Below are positions 37,799 to 47,248 of a stretch of 64,000 nt of DNA, in pieces. The stretch lies in the NCBI GenBank assembly GCA_943787265.1, contig CALSLT010000007.1, positions 186,001-250,000 on the forward strand, written 5' to 3'. Both the position numbers and the translations under genes were made by a program. Source of the DNA: an uncultured Planctomycetaceae bacterium (GTDB lineage: Bacteria > Planctomycetota > Planctomycetia > Planctomycetales > Planctomycetaceae). The notes below the pieces were generated by a model. It made no database searches. It worked only from the letters and a program-made list of their open reading frames with translations, and was not told the origin of the DNA. Position 1 is the first letter of the stretch; every line of letters begins with the position of its first letter.

Positions 37799-37855
37799 CC
37801 TGGGGTGCGCCGCTGCGCGACGACCCCAGGCTAATGGATGTAACCGCTTCGCGGT
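37799..37855 (-). repeat. Right REP arm of the transposase unit
   Basis: 57 bp; inverted copy of 37151-37207. It starts CCTGGGGTGCGCCGCTGCGC and ends AACCGCTTCGCGGT. It ends 29 nt before the GTG start of the next gene. Confidence 0.85.
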
Positions 37856-37884
37856 ACTCTTGCTGAAATTGGGGGAAGCTCACC

Positions 37885-39669
37885 GTGTCTGAGACTTCCC
37901 ATCTAACTGTTGATCGGATGCAATCGCCAGCCGACCTGGTGCCGAGTGGTAGTTTAGATCGCAAAGGTAGCTCCGATGCGATCGTTGCTAAACTCTTGAG
38001 TGGTCCAACTCTTCTGGAACGTCTGCTGGCGGATCAGCAGGAGCTGACCGCGGTCGAGCAGTTTTCTCAGGTCTATGACGAACAGGCCTCGCCTGCGCAG
38101 GCGCGATATTATTCGTCGCTGATTCCAGCGACGGAACCCGGGCCAGATCAGCAGTACGCGTTCGATGTCGATCTTGATGCGTGCTCCGGGTGTAAAGCCT
38201 GCGTGACGGCGTGTCACTCTTTGAACGGACTGGATGAAACAGAAACATGGCGCGACGTCGGCCTGCTAGTCGGAGGGACAAGTACAAACCCCGTCATGCA
38301 GCATGTGACGACTGCTTGTCACCATTGTCTTGAACCGGGGTGTATGACGGCCTGTCCGGTCGACGCGTACGAGAAGAACCCGGTCACGGGCATCGTCAAA
38401 CATCTGGATGATCAATGTTTCGGGTGCCAGTACTGCACGCTGGCTTGTCCGTACGACGTTCCGAAATATCACAAGCAGAAGGGCATCGTCCGGAAGTGCG
38501 ACATGTGCTCGGACCGGTTGTCGGCCGGTGAAGCTCCAGCTTGCGTTCAGTCATGCCCTCACGAAGCGATTTCAATTCGCATCATCGATTGCGAGCAGGT
38601 CATTGAAGATTCAGAAGCGGACCGGTTTCTGCCGGCAGCTCCCGAACCGCACATCACACTCCCGACGACCAGCTACCGAACGAAGCGAGTCTTTCCTCGC
38701 AATCTATTACCGGCTGATTACTACTCGGTGTCGGCTCAGCATCCGCACTGGCCGTTAATCATCATGCTGGTGCTGACTCAGCTTTCGGTCGGGGCGTTTA
38801 TCTCGGGGCTGGTCCTTGAACGATTCCTCGACGAAACACTGATTGCCGCGATGAGGCCGGTGCACTCGTTGATCGCGCTGGTGTTTGGTCTGTTGGCCCT
38901 GGCATCAAGCACGTTGCACCTAGGACGACCCCAGTATGCGTATCGGGCGATCATCGGGCTGCGGCATTCGTGGCTGAGTCGAGAAATCGTTGCCTTTGGT
39001 GTCTTTTCCAAACTGGCGGTGATCTATGCGGCAGGAAACTGGTTCGGTCCCGCTGTGCTTGTCGAAAATGAGTTCTTTCAGTCATGGGTCGGGTGGAGCG
39101 TTGCGGCTTCCGGTCTGCTTGGCGTGTTCTGCTCGGTCATGATCTACGCGTTCACCCGCCGTGAATTCTGGAGCTTCAGTCAGTCGACTATTCGCTTTGG
39201 ACTGACGACGTGTTTACTCGGTGTCGCCGCCGTCTGGCTGACGCTTTTGCTGGTGTCGACATTCGGAAACGCCGATCAGTCCGGCAGCATTTCCGGGATT
39301 ATTGAAGCTTATGGCAGCAGTATCTGTCAGTCGTTGATCCTGATTGCCGGGGCCAAATTGCTGTTTGAAGCCAACCTGTTGCGGCCATTGATGAGTCGTC
39401 CAACGACTCCAATGAAACGGTCTGCTCTGCTGATGACGGGGTCGCTGGCGAGCGTCACGATCGCAAGATTCGCCTGCGGAGTTCTCGGAGGTCTCGCCAT
39501 GCCGGCACTGCTTCTTCGAGCAACTTCTGAGACTCCGCAGGACCCCGTCTTCCTGGTCATCGTGACGAGCATGTTGTTTATCGCGTGTCTGGCTGGCGAA
39601 CTGCTGGAGCGGTACCTCTTCTTCGCGGCGGTTGCTTCGCCACGAATGCCCGGTTCACTCAGGAGTTAG
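37885..39669 (+). CDS. Ferredoxin (four [4Fe-4S]) fused to DmsC/NrfD-like membrane anchor
   Basis: 594 residues. Residues about 85-250 hold the four-cluster ferredoxin pattern of DmsB/NrfC (CSGCKACVTAC, CHHCLEPGCMTAC, CFGCQYCTLAC, CDMCSDRL). Residues about 290-590 form about eight membrane spans similar to the DMSO-reductase anchor. A hydrophilic N-terminal tail comes first. The protein would pass electrons from quinol to the molybdoenzyme encoded 6 nt downstream. In most bacteria these are two proteins. GTG start at 37885 has GGGGGAAG upstream. Confidence 0.88.
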   Translation: MSETSHLTVDRMQSPADLVPSGSLDRKGSSDAIVAKLLSGPTLLERLLADQQELTAVEQFSQVYDEQASPAQARYYSSLIPATEPGPDQQYAFDVDLDACSGCKACVTACHSLNGLDETETWRDVGLLVGGTSTNPVMQHVTTACHHCLEPGCMTACPVDAYEKNPVTGIVKHLDDQCFGCQYCTLACPYDVPKYHKQKGIVRKCDMCSDRLSAGEAPACVQSCPHEAISIRIIDCEQVIEDSEADRFLPAAPEPHITLPTTSYRTKRVFPRNLLPADYYSVSAQHPHWPLIIMLVLTQLSVGAFISGLVLERFLDETLIAAMRPVHSLIALVFGLLALASSTLHLGRPQYAYRAIIGLRHSWLSREIVAFGVFSKLAVIYAAGNWFGPAVLVENEFFQSWVGWSVAASGLLGVFCSVMIYAFTRREFWSFSQSTIRFGLTTCLLGVAAVWLTLLLVSTFGNADQSGSISGIIEAYGSSICQSLILIAGAKLLFEANLLRPLMSRPTTPMKRSALLMTGSLASVTIARFACGVLGGLAMPALLLRATSETPQDPVFLVIVTSMLFIACLAGELLERYLFFAAVASPRMPGSLRS

Positions 39670-39675
39670 TGTGTC

Positions 39676-41991
39676 ATGCCGGCTGAAATCACTGAAGAAA
39701 TCGAGCTGACCGATCTGGACCTGCCAGTCGTGCAGGAGTCGCGATTGCCTGCCTTCATGCACCAGCGTGACGGGCATCTGACCCGCGAGTTGCTGCTCGA
39801 ACCAGGCGGCTTCGGACTTGGAAAAGTACCTGCGAAATCTAAACCCGACACCACGACAAAAATGACGTGCGGTTACTGCTCAACTGGCTGCGGACTCAAC
39901 ATTCATCTGAAAGACGGCAAAGCGGTCAACCTCACACCAGCCACTGATTATCCCGTTAACCTGGGGATGGCCTGCCCTAAAGGTTGGGAAGCGCTGACCG
40001 TGCTCGACTCGCCCGATCGAGCGGCTCAACCGTTGATGAAAGATGCGTCTGGCAAACTCGTCCCGACTGACTGGGACACGGCACTCACAACATTCACCGA
40101 TCGTTTCAAGGAGATTCAGCAGCGTCATGGGACGGAGTCCGTGGCGTTTCTCAGCACCGGGCAGATTCCCACGGAAGAAATGGCTCTGCTCGGTGCTCTG
40201 ACGAAATTCGGCATGGGCATCCTGCACGGAGACGGAAACACGCGGCAGTGCATGGCCACTTCGGTCGTCGCTTATAAGCAGTCGTTTGGCTTCGACGCCC
40301 CGCCCTACACGTACCAGGATTTCGAAGAGTCCGATGTGATCGTGCTGGTCGGCAGCAACCTGTGCATCGCTCACCCGATCATGTGGGAACGCGTCATGCG
40401 CAACCCACACGACCCCGAGATCATTGTCATCGATCCTCGCATGACCGAAACCGCCATGCAGGCGACGCAGCACGTACCGCTGGCTCCCAAGTCCGACCAG
40501 TCGCTGTTGTACGGCATCGCGAAGATCCTGATCGACAACGACTGGCTCGATGATTCATTCATCGAACAAAGTACGAACGGTTTCGCCGAGTTCGCTGGCT
40601 TCGTTAAGCAGTTCACCCTGGAACGAGTTTCAGCAGACACTGGCCTGGCGGCCGACCAGATCGAACGTCTCGCCGAGACAATCCACGCCGGAAAACGCGT
40701 TTCCTTCTGGTGGACGATGGGAGTCAACCAAAGTTACCAGGGAGTCCGCACGGCTCAGGCGATTATCAATCTCGCGTTGATGACCGGAAACATCGGCCGA
40801 CCGGGGACGGGAGCCAACTCGATCACCGGACAGTGCAACGCGATGGGCTCGCGACTTTTCAGCAACACAACCAACCTGCTGGGTGGGCACGATTTCGCCA
40901 ACGAAGACCACCGTCAGAAAGTCGCGGACATTCTGGAGATCGACTCGGAGCAAATCCCTCGCGAACCCTCCTGGGCCTATCACGAAATCATCGAAGGCAT
41001 CCTCCGAGGAAAGATCAAAGGCCTGTGGGTCATCTGCACAAATCCGGCGCACTCATGGATCAACCAGACGCAGTGCCGAGACATCCTGGAACGACTGGAC
41101 TTCCTCGTCGTGCAGGACATGTACCACACAACCGAAACCGCGCAGATGGCGGACCTCATCCTGCCGGCAGCCGGCTGGGGAGAAAAAGAAGGAACATTCA
41201 TCAACTCTGAACGGCGCATCGGAGTCCTGAAGAAAGTTCACAAGGCACCCGGTGAAGCACTGTCGGACTTCTCAATCTTCCGATTGGTCGCCGAATACTG
41301 GGGCGTCGGAAAGATGTTCGAGAAGTGGAGCTCTCCCGAGGCAGTCTTCCAGATTCTCAAGCGACTCTCAGAAGGCCAGCCCTGCGACATCACCGGCATC
41401 GACGATTACCGCATGCTCGATGAAATGGGTGGCGTTCAGTGGCCGTTTGGTAAGGCAGAAGGCAAAAGGCAGAAGGACGAAAACGGAGAAGCGAATCGGT
41501 CTGCCGATCTTCTGCCTTCTGATTTCAGCCTTTTGCCTTTAAATCGTCGTCTCTTTGAAGGCGGCCGCTTCTACCACGCGGACGGGCGAGCGAAGTTTCT
41601 GTTCGAAGATCCCAGACCCATGCCGGAACCGCCGTCTGAGCAGTTTCCGCTCGTTCTTCTGACCGGCCGAGGCACGGCCTCTCAGTGGCACACTCAGACC
41701 CGAACGTCAAAGTCAGCCGTCCTGAAGAAGCTTTACCCCGCAAAGCTTTACGTCGAGATCAACCCGAGCGACGCACGAAAACGAGGCATCAAACCTCAAG
41801 ACACCGTCATTGTCATGACCCAGCGAGGCCGAGTCTCAGCCAGCGCCTTCGTGAGTCCAAACGTCCAACCCGGCCAGCTCTTTCTGCCGATGCACTACGA
41901 AGAGGTCAACAAATTGACCGACGCCGTGTTCGACCCCTACTCAAAACAACCCTCCTACAAAGCCTGCGCCGCACAGGTGCTCTGCCAGTAG
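39676..41991 (+). CDS. nasA: Molybdopterin nitrate reductase, assimilatory type
   Basis: 771 residues. A 58-residue leader precedes the [4Fe-4S] site (CGYCSTGC, then [10 protein letters not shown]). The molybdopterin domains follow, with likely Mo-ligand C192 in [10 protein letters not shown], and a C-terminal domain with [19 protein letters not shown]. It reduces nitrate to nitrite, taking electrons from the fused ferredoxin-membrane protein upstream. A palindromic repeat is inserted in frame at residues about 593-622, between WPFG and RRLFEGGRF, without breaking the gene. No Tat signal is visible, so it should be cytoplasmic. Confidence 0.92.
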   Translation: MPAEITEEIELTDLDLPVVQESRLPAFMHQRDGHLTRELLLEPGGFGLGKVPAKSKPDTTTKMTCGYCSTGCGLNIHLKDGKAVNLTPATDYPVNLGMACPKGWEALTVLDSPDRAAQPLMKDASGKLVPTDWDTALTTFTDRFKEIQQRHGTESVAFLSTGQIPTEEMALLGALTKFGMGILHGDGNTRQCMATSVVAYKQSFGFDAPPYTYQDFEESDVIVLVGSNLCIAHPIMWERVMRNPHDPEIIVIDPRMTETAMQATQHVPLAPKSDQSLLYGIAKILIDNDWLDDSFIEQSTNGFAEFAGFVKQFTLERVSADTGLAADQIERLAETIHAGKRVSFWWTMGVNQSYQGVRTAQAIINLALMTGNIGRPGTGANSITGQCNAMGSRLFSNTTNLLGGHDFANEDHRQKVADILEIDSEQIPREPSWAYHEIIEGILRGKIKGLWVICTNPAHSWINQTQCRDILERLDFLVVQDMYHTTETAQMADLILPAAGWGEKEGTFINSERRIGVLKKVHKAPGEALSDFSIFRLVAEYWGVGKMFEKWSSPEAVFQILKRLSEGQPCDITGIDDYRMLDEMGGVQWPFGKAEGKRQKDENGEANRSADLLPSDFSLLPLNRRLFEGGRFYHADGRAKFLFEDPRPMPEPPSEQFPLVLLTGRGTASQWHTQTRTSKSAVLKKLYPAKLYVEINPSDARKRGIKPQDTVIVMTQRGRVSASAFVSPNVQPGQLFLPMHYEEVNKLTDAVFDPYSKQPSYKACAAQVLCQ
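41452..41541 (+). repeat. In-frame palindromic repeat inside nasA
   Basis: About 90 nt with related arms: AGGCAGAAGGCAAAAGGCAG on the left and an inverted relative ending CAGCCTTTTGCCTTT on the right. It adds about 30 residues ([20 protein letters not shown] and so on) at a surface-loop position. The gene stays open. Confidence 0.75.
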
Positions 41992-42149
41992 CGGTCTCAG
42001 CATCGGCCATCGACTCCGCACTGGAAATTTTTGGCTACATGCCGAGAATCGAGCGTCGATCGCCTTCGGTTGTTCCATCAGTTTCTGAATCGGGACATCT
42101 CATTAGAATGCGAATCTCCAACCAACCAGATAACGGCAAGGAGCCTCGC

Positions 42150-43658
42150 ATGGCGACCATTACTCAGACAGACCTGATCGACAGTATTGCGGACAGTTTG
42201 CAATTCATGTCCTACTTTCACCCGCTCGACTTTATCACAGCGGTCAACGAGGCGTACGAACGGGAAGAGTCGCAGGCGGCCAAAGCGGCGATGGCCCAGA
42301 TCCTGATCAACTCGCGCATGTGTGCTCAGGGGCGACGGCCGATCTGTCAGGACACGGGGATTGTCACCGTCTTTGTTAACGTCGGTATGGATGTCTCCTG
42401 GGACGCAGAATTGTCCCTGACCGACATGATCAACGAAGGCGTCCGCCGAGCTTATACGCACCCTGACAATGTACTGAGAGCGTCGATTCTGGCTGACCCG
42501 GCCGGCGCGAGAAAGAACACCGGCGACAACACTCCGGCGGTCATCCATTACGAGATCGTTCCGGGTGACAAGGTCGAAGTCTTCATCGCTGCGAAGGGAG
42601 GCGGGTCGGAAAACAAAGCCAAACTTGCAATGTTGAACCCGTCAGACAGCATCGTCGACTGGGTACTGGAAACCGTGCCAAAGATGGGCGCCGGCTGGTG
42701 CCCGCCTGGCATGCTGGGAATCGGTATCGGGGGTACGGCGGAGAAATCAGCGGTTCTCGCTAAACGATCGCTGATGGATCCCATCGACATTCATCAGCTT
42801 CGCCAGCGTGGTCCAAATAACCGCGTCGAAGAACTTCGGCTTGAGCTGATGGACAAGGTCAATCAGCTCGGCATCGGAGCGCAGGGGCTTGGAGGGCTGA
42901 CGACTGTTCTCGACGTGAAGATTCTCGATTATCCGACACACGCGGCATCCAAACCCGTCGCGATGATCCCGAACTGTGCGGCAACTCGCCACCTGCATTT
43001 TGTGCTTGACGGTTCTGGAGCTGCGAGTTTTTCTCCGCCGAGCATCAGTGACTGGCCAGACATCACCTGGGACGCGGGCGACGACGCGATTCGAGTGGAC
43101 CTGGAAACAGCGACACCAGCCGAGATTCAATCGTGGAAACCCGGGCAAACCATTCTGCTGAATGGAAAACTACTCACCGGTCGCGATGCGGCCCACAAGC
43201 GCATGACCGAAATGCTTAATCGTGGTGAGTCGTTGCCGGTCGATTTGAAAGGACGATTCATCTACTACGTCGGACCAGTCAAACCCGTGCGCGACGAGGC
43301 TGTCGGACCTGCTGGACCTACAACTTCAACTCGCATGGACAAGTTTACTCGGCAAATGCTCGCCGAGACGGGACTGGCCGGAATGATCGGGAAGGCAGAA
43401 CGCGGCGACGTCGCCATCGATGCGATCAAAGAATTCGGCGCGGTGTATCTGATGGCCGTCGGTGGGGCGGCTTATCTGGTGTCCAAAGCGATCAAGAGTT
43501 CCAGAGTCGTCGCTTTCGAAGAACTCGGAATGGAAGCAATTTACGAGTTCGAAGTGGAAGACATGCCAGTCACCGTCGCCGTCGACAGCCAGGGCGTCTC
43601 GGTCCATCGAACCGGCCCAGCGGAATGGCAGGAACTGATCGCTCTCAAAATGCTGTAG
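42150..43658 (+). CDS. fumA: Class I fumarate hydratase ([4Fe-4S])
   Basis: 502 residues, with both the alpha-type N-terminal and beta-type C-terminal domains in one chain. Key stretches are RRPICQDTGIVTVFVNVG, IAAKGGGSENK, PNCAATRHLHF and GPAGPTTSTRMDKFT. Candidate cluster cysteines are C116-type in PICQDTG, C in GWCPPG and C in PNCAAT. It interconverts fumarate and malate in the citric acid cycle. ATG 42150 has AAGGAG 6 nt upstream; the longer frame from 41685 overlaps nasA and is rejected. Fe-S enzymes of this class are oxygen-sensitive. Confidence 0.96.
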   Translation: MATITQTDLIDSIADSLQFMSYFHPLDFITAVNEAYEREESQAAKAAMAQILINSRMCAQGRRPICQDTGIVTVFVNVGMDVSWDAELSLTDMINEGVRRAYTHPDNVLRASILADPAGARKNTGDNTPAVIHYEIVPGDKVEVFIAAKGGGSENKAKLAMLNPSDSIVDWVLETVPKMGAGWCPPGMLGIGIGGTAEKSAVLAKRSLMDPIDIHQLRQRGPNNRVEELRLELMDKVNQLGIGAQGLGGLTTVLDVKILDYPTHAASKPVAMIPNCAATRHLHFVLDGSGAASFSPPSISDWPDITWDAGDDAIRVDLETATPAEIQSWKPGQTILLNGKLLTGRDAAHKRMTEMLNRGESLPVDLKGRFIYYVGPVKPVRDEAVGPAGPTTSTRMDKFTRQMLAETGLAGMIGKAERGDVAIDAIKEFGAVYLMAVGGAAYLVSKAIKSSRVVAFEELGMEAIYEFEVEDMPVTVAVDSQGVSVHRTGPAEWQELIALKML

Positions 43659-43689
43659 AGCATTTTCGGAGCACACCTTCTGTAGTCCA

Positions 43690-43757
43690 GTAGGGTGCGT
43701 CTCGACGCACCACCCAGGTGAATCACCATCCTATTGGTGCGTCAAGATGCACCCTAC
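43690..43757. repeat. Palindromic repeat, clean copy
   Basis: Arms GTAGGGTGCGTCTCGACGC and GCGTCAAGATGCACCCTAC surround a 25-nt centre. A worn copy of the same family is at 17244. It lies in the gap after the fumarase gene. Confidence 0.8.
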
Positions 43758-43848
43758 GAAACTTGTCCGGTTGGGTGGCCGTGATTGCTCGCAATCAGGG
43801 TCGCGGAGCAACAAGAGTTATTCGAACATATTGATGATTCGGTCTCTT

Positions 43849-43882
43849 GCGGCTTCGCCGCACAGGTTGCAAGCAACCTGTG
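43849..43882. repeat. Double hairpin palindrome
   Basis: GCGGC-TTC-GCCGC is followed directly by CACAGGTTGC-AA-GCAACCTGTG, a perfect 10+10 dyad at 43861-43882. It belongs to the same repeat-rich gap as 43690 and is unlike that family. Confidence 0.65.
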
Positions 43883-43920
43883 CCACCCCTCATCTCCTTA
43901 AATCAACCAGTGTCACCCGC

Positions 43921-44547
43921 CTAATCATCGATCCCATTGACCGATGAAAAATGCGATTCAACCAGGCTCTTTGCATGGTCCCACAACTCTGAAGAACCGG
44001 CAGATATCGTTGGACCATATCGTGCAAGCACCTGATCGCGAGAGACGTCATTGTCGGTCCATGTCCCGCCATCCATCATGACATTTTGTATGAGCGGTTG
44101 AAGACGATCCAGCGCCTTGCCGAGTTGAGCATCGGCGCTCTCGCCACTTTCGAATTCCATCCAGAGATCTAGAAATTGCTCCGCCTGAGGCTCAGGCAGC
44201 AACGCAAACAGATTCTCTGCCGCCAATAGTTCGCGTTCGGCCTGGTCAGCCTGAGCCGTCGCGTCCCCATGTATCGGAGTATCGCCGGCTTCGATTTCCA
44301 CGATGTCATGAATCAAGAGCATCTTCACGACCCGTGCAACGTCCGCATCTGGCCTGACAGATTCGGCCAGAACAGCAGCGTACATCGCGACATGCCACGA
44401 GTGCTCTGCCGAATTCTCTTTTCGCGACCATCCAGTCACAGGCGATTGACGAACGACTTGTTTTAGCCGATCGATTGCCACCAGAAACTCGATCTGATCA
44501 TGCAAGGTCGAACCATCAGTATCTTCGTTTGAAACGCGATTAGTCAC
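43921..44547 (-). CDS. HD-domain hydrolase, YfbR/HDDC2-like
   Basis: 208 residues. The HD pattern is complete: RKENSAEHSWHVAMYA (first His), LLIHDIVEIEAGDTP (HD pair plus Glu) and a later Asp in LGKALDRLQP. Family members are deoxynucleoside 5'-monophosphatases. GTG start at 44547 is preceded by AAGGGA and overlaps the stop of a possible small gene, so translation may be coupled. The family function is inferred from motif pattern. Confidence 0.85.
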   Translation of the reverse strand: MTNRVSNEDTDGSTLHDQIEFLVAIDRLKQVVRQSPVTGWSRKENSAEHSWHVAMYAAVLAESVRPDADVARVVKMLLIHDIVEIEAGDTPIHGDATAQADQAERELLAAENLFALLPEPQAEQFLDLWMEFESGESADAQLGKALDRLQPLIQNVMMDGGTWTDNDVSRDQVLARYGPTISAGSSELWDHAKSLVESHFSSVNGIDD

Positions 44548-44746
44548 CGTTTCCCTTGCTCGACTTATGTCCTAGGGGCGTTATTAGGACGCGTAGAATA
44601 CGCTTATTCAGATCGACCGAGAACTGATGATAAGGCTTCTTGTGGAAGGGCCCAGAAAGCATGAGGGTTTTGGGCCCCGATATTGCTTGAGTTTTAGCCT
44701 GATCTGACGCGCTGAGGATGATGCTTCTTATCTCTGCGTCATTCAA
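44540..44746 (-). CDS. Possible small gene coupled to the HD hydrolase
   Basis: A 68-residue frame from TTG 44746 to the stop at 44540 overlaps the GTG start of the HD gene by 8 nt. Its composition is protein-like (DAEIRSIILSASDQAKTQAI and a basic end). The TTG start and lack of a recognised family keep it uncertain; it may be an upstream fragment of a once longer gene. Confidence 0.3.
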   Translation of the reverse strand: MNDAEIRSIILSASDQAKTQAISGPKTLMLSGPFHKKPYHQFSVDLNKRILRVLITPLGHKSSKGNGD

Positions 44747-44811
44747 TCATGTGCGACAGGCTACCCTTCTTGTCTCTGTGCTTCGTAAATTACAACGCTA
44801 CGGTTTTACTC

Positions 44812-45937
44812 GGCGGATTCACATCTGAAGTGCAACGGATCAGAACTCAGCTCTGGTTCGGACGGGATGGGCTTCGAGGCGGTTTACTGCTGGAAAGTGA
44901 ACACCGCAGGGAGTTGGATAGTTGTGCGAACAATGCACTATTCAACGGAGAACCTGCGATGCCGTACCACCAGCTTACTCTTGAAGAACGCGAAGTCATC
45001 TCTCAGTTACATTATTCGGGCACTGGTCCGACAAAGATCGCTCAGCACTTGAATCGTTCTCCGTCGACCATCAGTCGCGAACTGTCTCGCAACAGGGATT
45101 CGGAAGGCTATCGAGCCGTGGCCGCTCAGGAACGAACTGCCCGACGTCGTCGCGAGCGTCCGCTCATCCGGAAGATGGACGATCCTTTCATCAACGAGTC
45201 AGTCCGTAGCGGATTGTCTCAGGAGTGGTCACCGGAAGAAATCGCTGGCCGGATGAAGCGAGATTACCGCCGGACACAATCGAGACGAGTGTCGTATCAG
45301 ACGATCTACCGCTGGCTGGAGACCTGCGAATACCGCAGCCATTTCCGCTCGTTCCTGCGTCACGGTCGTTATCGCAAACGTCGGGGCATTGACGGACGAG
45401 GCCGCATCAGAAACCGCGTCAGCATCGAGCAGCGTCCGGCAAAAGTCGATTCACGCCGCCGCTTCGGTGACTGGGAGGGCGACACGGTTCACGGTGCAGA
45501 TCACTCCGGCATGATCATGACCTGTGTGGAACGCAAGAGCGGATTTTTGATCACAGCAAAGATGAAAAACGGCACCAGCGCCCGGCTGAACGCTGCCAAA
45601 GAACGAGCGTTCCGCATCATCCCGCCAACGCTGCGTCAGACACTGACCGTCGACAACGGCAAGGAATTCTCCGGCCATGAACAACTGAGCAAGCGTCTGC
45701 AGATCGCCATCTACTTTGCACACGCCTACTCCTCGAACGAGCGAGCAACAAACGAAAACACCAACGGCCTGCTGCGTCAGTACTTCCCGAAGAAGACCGA
45801 CTTCCGAGACATCTCACACAACGCCCTTGCACACGTCACGAACCGGCTCAACAATCGACCTCGAAAGAGACTCAACTATCTCACTCCACTCGAAGTTCTC
45901 ACAAAAGCCGGCTTTGCACTTCAGATGTGAATCCGCC
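44812..45937 (+). mobile_element. IS30-family insertion sequence, complete
   Basis: Perfect 24-bp inverted ends (44812-44835 and 45914-45937; outer bases GGCGGATTCACATCTG) flank one transposase gene. A 3-bp direct repeat CTC lies on each side (44809-44811 and 45938-45940), as expected for IS30. The element lies between the HD gene and the ankyrin gene. Its perfect ends suggest recent movement. Confidence 0.92.
44959..45930 (+). CDS. IS30-family transposase
   Basis: 323 residues. N-terminal helix-turn-helix (REVISQLHYSGTGPTKIAQH, RSPSTISREL) and a C-terminal DDE domain with GDWEGDTVHG, VDNGKEF and the Glu in NERATNEN. The frame is intact and full length. ATG 44959 follows ACGGAG; the longer frame from 44749 begins outside the element. 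The stop codon lies inside the right inverted repeat. Confidence 0.93.
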   Translation: MPYHQLTLEEREVISQLHYSGTGPTKIAQHLNRSPSTISRELSRNRDSEGYRAVAAQERTARRRRERPLIRKMDDPFINESVRSGLSQEWSPEEIAGRMKRDYRRTQSRRVSYQTIYRWLETCEYRSHFRSFLRHGRYRKRRGIDGRGRIRNRVSIEQRPAKVDSRRRFGDWEGDTVHGADHSGMIMTCVERKSGFLITAKMKNGTSARLNAAKERAFRIIPPTLRQTLTVDNGKEFSGHEQLSKRLQIAIYFAHAYSSNERATNENTNGLLRQYFPKKTDFRDISHNALAHVTNRLNNRPRKRLNYLTPLEVLTKAGFALQM

Positions 45938-45991
45938 CTCAAGTTTATAGGCAGAGGGATTCCCCATGCCTTGCTTTGTATGGAATGCATC

Positions 45992-47248
45992 ATGAATTGG
46001 TGGAAAAGACTGTTTTCAGGCCCCGAACAAAGCTCTCAGGACGAACAATCGCCTAACACCGTGGACCAAACGGCACAATGGATCGACGCCGATTCAGAAG
46101 AAAATCTATTTGGAGTTCGTTTGGTCAATTTGATGCAAAACTTGCAGTTGCTGTCCACCAGCCAAAAAGAATCCGAAGCAGCTACCGCCATTTCATGGCG
46201 ACCTGGTCAGCATGAACGCCTCGCTATCCAGAAAAGCGGCGATGGCATTCCATGCGACCTGCGTTATCCAATCGGAAGTTGCTTACCTGACGGTATGTTG
46301 TTTATCCCGCGCGCGATGGAAGACAAGTGGGTCATCGCTTGGCGTGACGGAGCAGTGGTTTTTGCTCGAAGCTGGTCTGGGGAAACCATGGTCACTGCGG
46401 ATGCAATTTTGGAAGACCAGGAACTTCGCATCCATCGGCTTTATATAGAAGAAGAAATGCTTAGCGCGTTCGGAGATCCTGTCACGGTTGTGGACTGGAT
46501 CATGCGCAGCCACGCGATGGAAGAGCGGCTGCCATTGCCGGTTGATGAGGACGTCGCTGACTTTCTTTACTCAGTTCCGCTCATGGCCATGAATGTCTTC
46601 GGACACCGTTTATTCTGCGCGGGTATCGATTACTCAATGCCACAGCCAAGCGGTCTACTCTACAGTGACGGCGAAGTTGCGGCCGCTGTTTACAACGACG
46701 ATGTCGAAACTATTCGGAGAGTCGCGAGTGCAACGGCATGGCAGACTCCAACGAGACATGAAGGAGCACCGCCGCTAGTGCTTGCATCCACGCTGGGTCA
46801 CACCGATTTGTGCCGAGTGATGCTCGAGCTTGGCGCGGATGTCAATATGGAGAATGCGCGAGGCGGAAACGCATTACAAGCAGGCATCGTAAGTCGTTGT
46901 GGAACAGATCACGCTGCAATGTTGCTTGCTTCGGGAGCGAGGACAGACGATGCCAACGAGGACGGATTCACAGCAGTTCATGCCGCCGCCGAAGTTGATG
47001 ATGCAGACATGATCCGGTTTCTCGCGGGACATGGTGCGAACATCGAGGCACAGACCAACGCAGGTTTTCGAGCGATTCACATCGCTGCGGGCTTGGGGCA
47101 TCAGGCGTCAGCCCAGGCACTTGTTGAATGCGGTGTAAGTATCAATGTGGCTGGCAATGGTCGCAGCGCAGAACAAATCGCACGTGAAGAAGGTAAAGAT
47201 GAACTTGCAACTTGGTTTGCAGAACTGTCGAAAGGCGGATCAGACTGA
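45992..47248 (+). CDS. Ankyrin repeat protein with unknown N-terminal domain
   Basis: 418 residues. The N-terminal 230 residues hold no recognised family, although they look globular (RLYIEEEMLSAFGDPVTVVD). From about residue 235 to 400 there are four or five ankyrin repeats (GAPPLVLASTLGHTDLCRVM, DGFTAVHAAAEVDDADMIRF, AGFRAIHIAAGLGHQASAQA). No signal peptide. ATG 45992 is used because the open frame upstream runs into the IS30 element, 55 nt away. The insertion has probably changed its promoter region. Confidence 0.75.
   Translation: MNWWKRLFSGPEQSSQDEQSPNTVDQTAQWIDADSEENLFGVRLVNLMQNLQLLSTSQKESEAATAISWRPGQHERLAIQKSGDGIPCDLRYPIGSCLPDGMLFIPRAMEDKWVIAWRDGAVVFARSWSGETMVTADAILEDQELRIHRLYIEEEMLSAFGDPVTVVDWIMRSHAMEERLPLPVDEDVADFLYSVPLMAMNVFGHRLFCAGIDYSMPQPSGLLYSDGEVAAAVYNDDVETIRRVASATAWQTPTRHEGAPPLVLASTLGHTDLCRVMLELGADVNMENARGGNALQAGIVSRCGTDHAAMLLASGARTDDANEDGFTAVHAAAEVDDADMIRFLAGHGANIEAQTNAGFRAIHIAAGLGHQASAQALVECGVSINVAGNGRSAEQIAREEGKDELATWFAELSKGGSD

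Larger units (their letters stand above)
37151..37855. mobile_element. REP-associated transposase unit (REPtron-like) inside the nitrate operon
   Basis: Two 57-bp arms in inverted orientation (37151-37207 and 37799-37855) flank a single transposase gene on the minus strand. Each arm contains two small hairpins: ACCGC-GAA-GCGGT, and a stem of CCAGGGGT/ACCCCTGG around a CGCTGCGCG-like loop. This is the layout of a RAYT gene with its own REP sequences. It separates the nitrite reductase gene from the ferredoxin-membrane subunit gene and may alter read-through between them. Confidence 0.85.

Noticed and set aside
37041..37892. 283-residue plus-strand frame across the transposase unit
   Set aside because: It reads through both REP arms and the antisense of the transposase and has no family match.
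41685..42149. N-terminal extension of the fumarase frame overlapping nasA
   Set aside because: The extension is in another frame of nasA and lacks family match. AAGGAG before ATG 42150 marks the true start.
43656..43671. TAGAGCATTTTC sequence like the IS630 left end, at the fumarase stop
   Set aside because: Only about 15 bases match and no partner end or transposase remnant was found; probably chance or a very old trace.
45716..45991. Upstream extension of the ankyrin gene into IS30
   Set aside because: It lies in another frame of the transposase and the IS30 right end. The gene is taken from ATG 45992.
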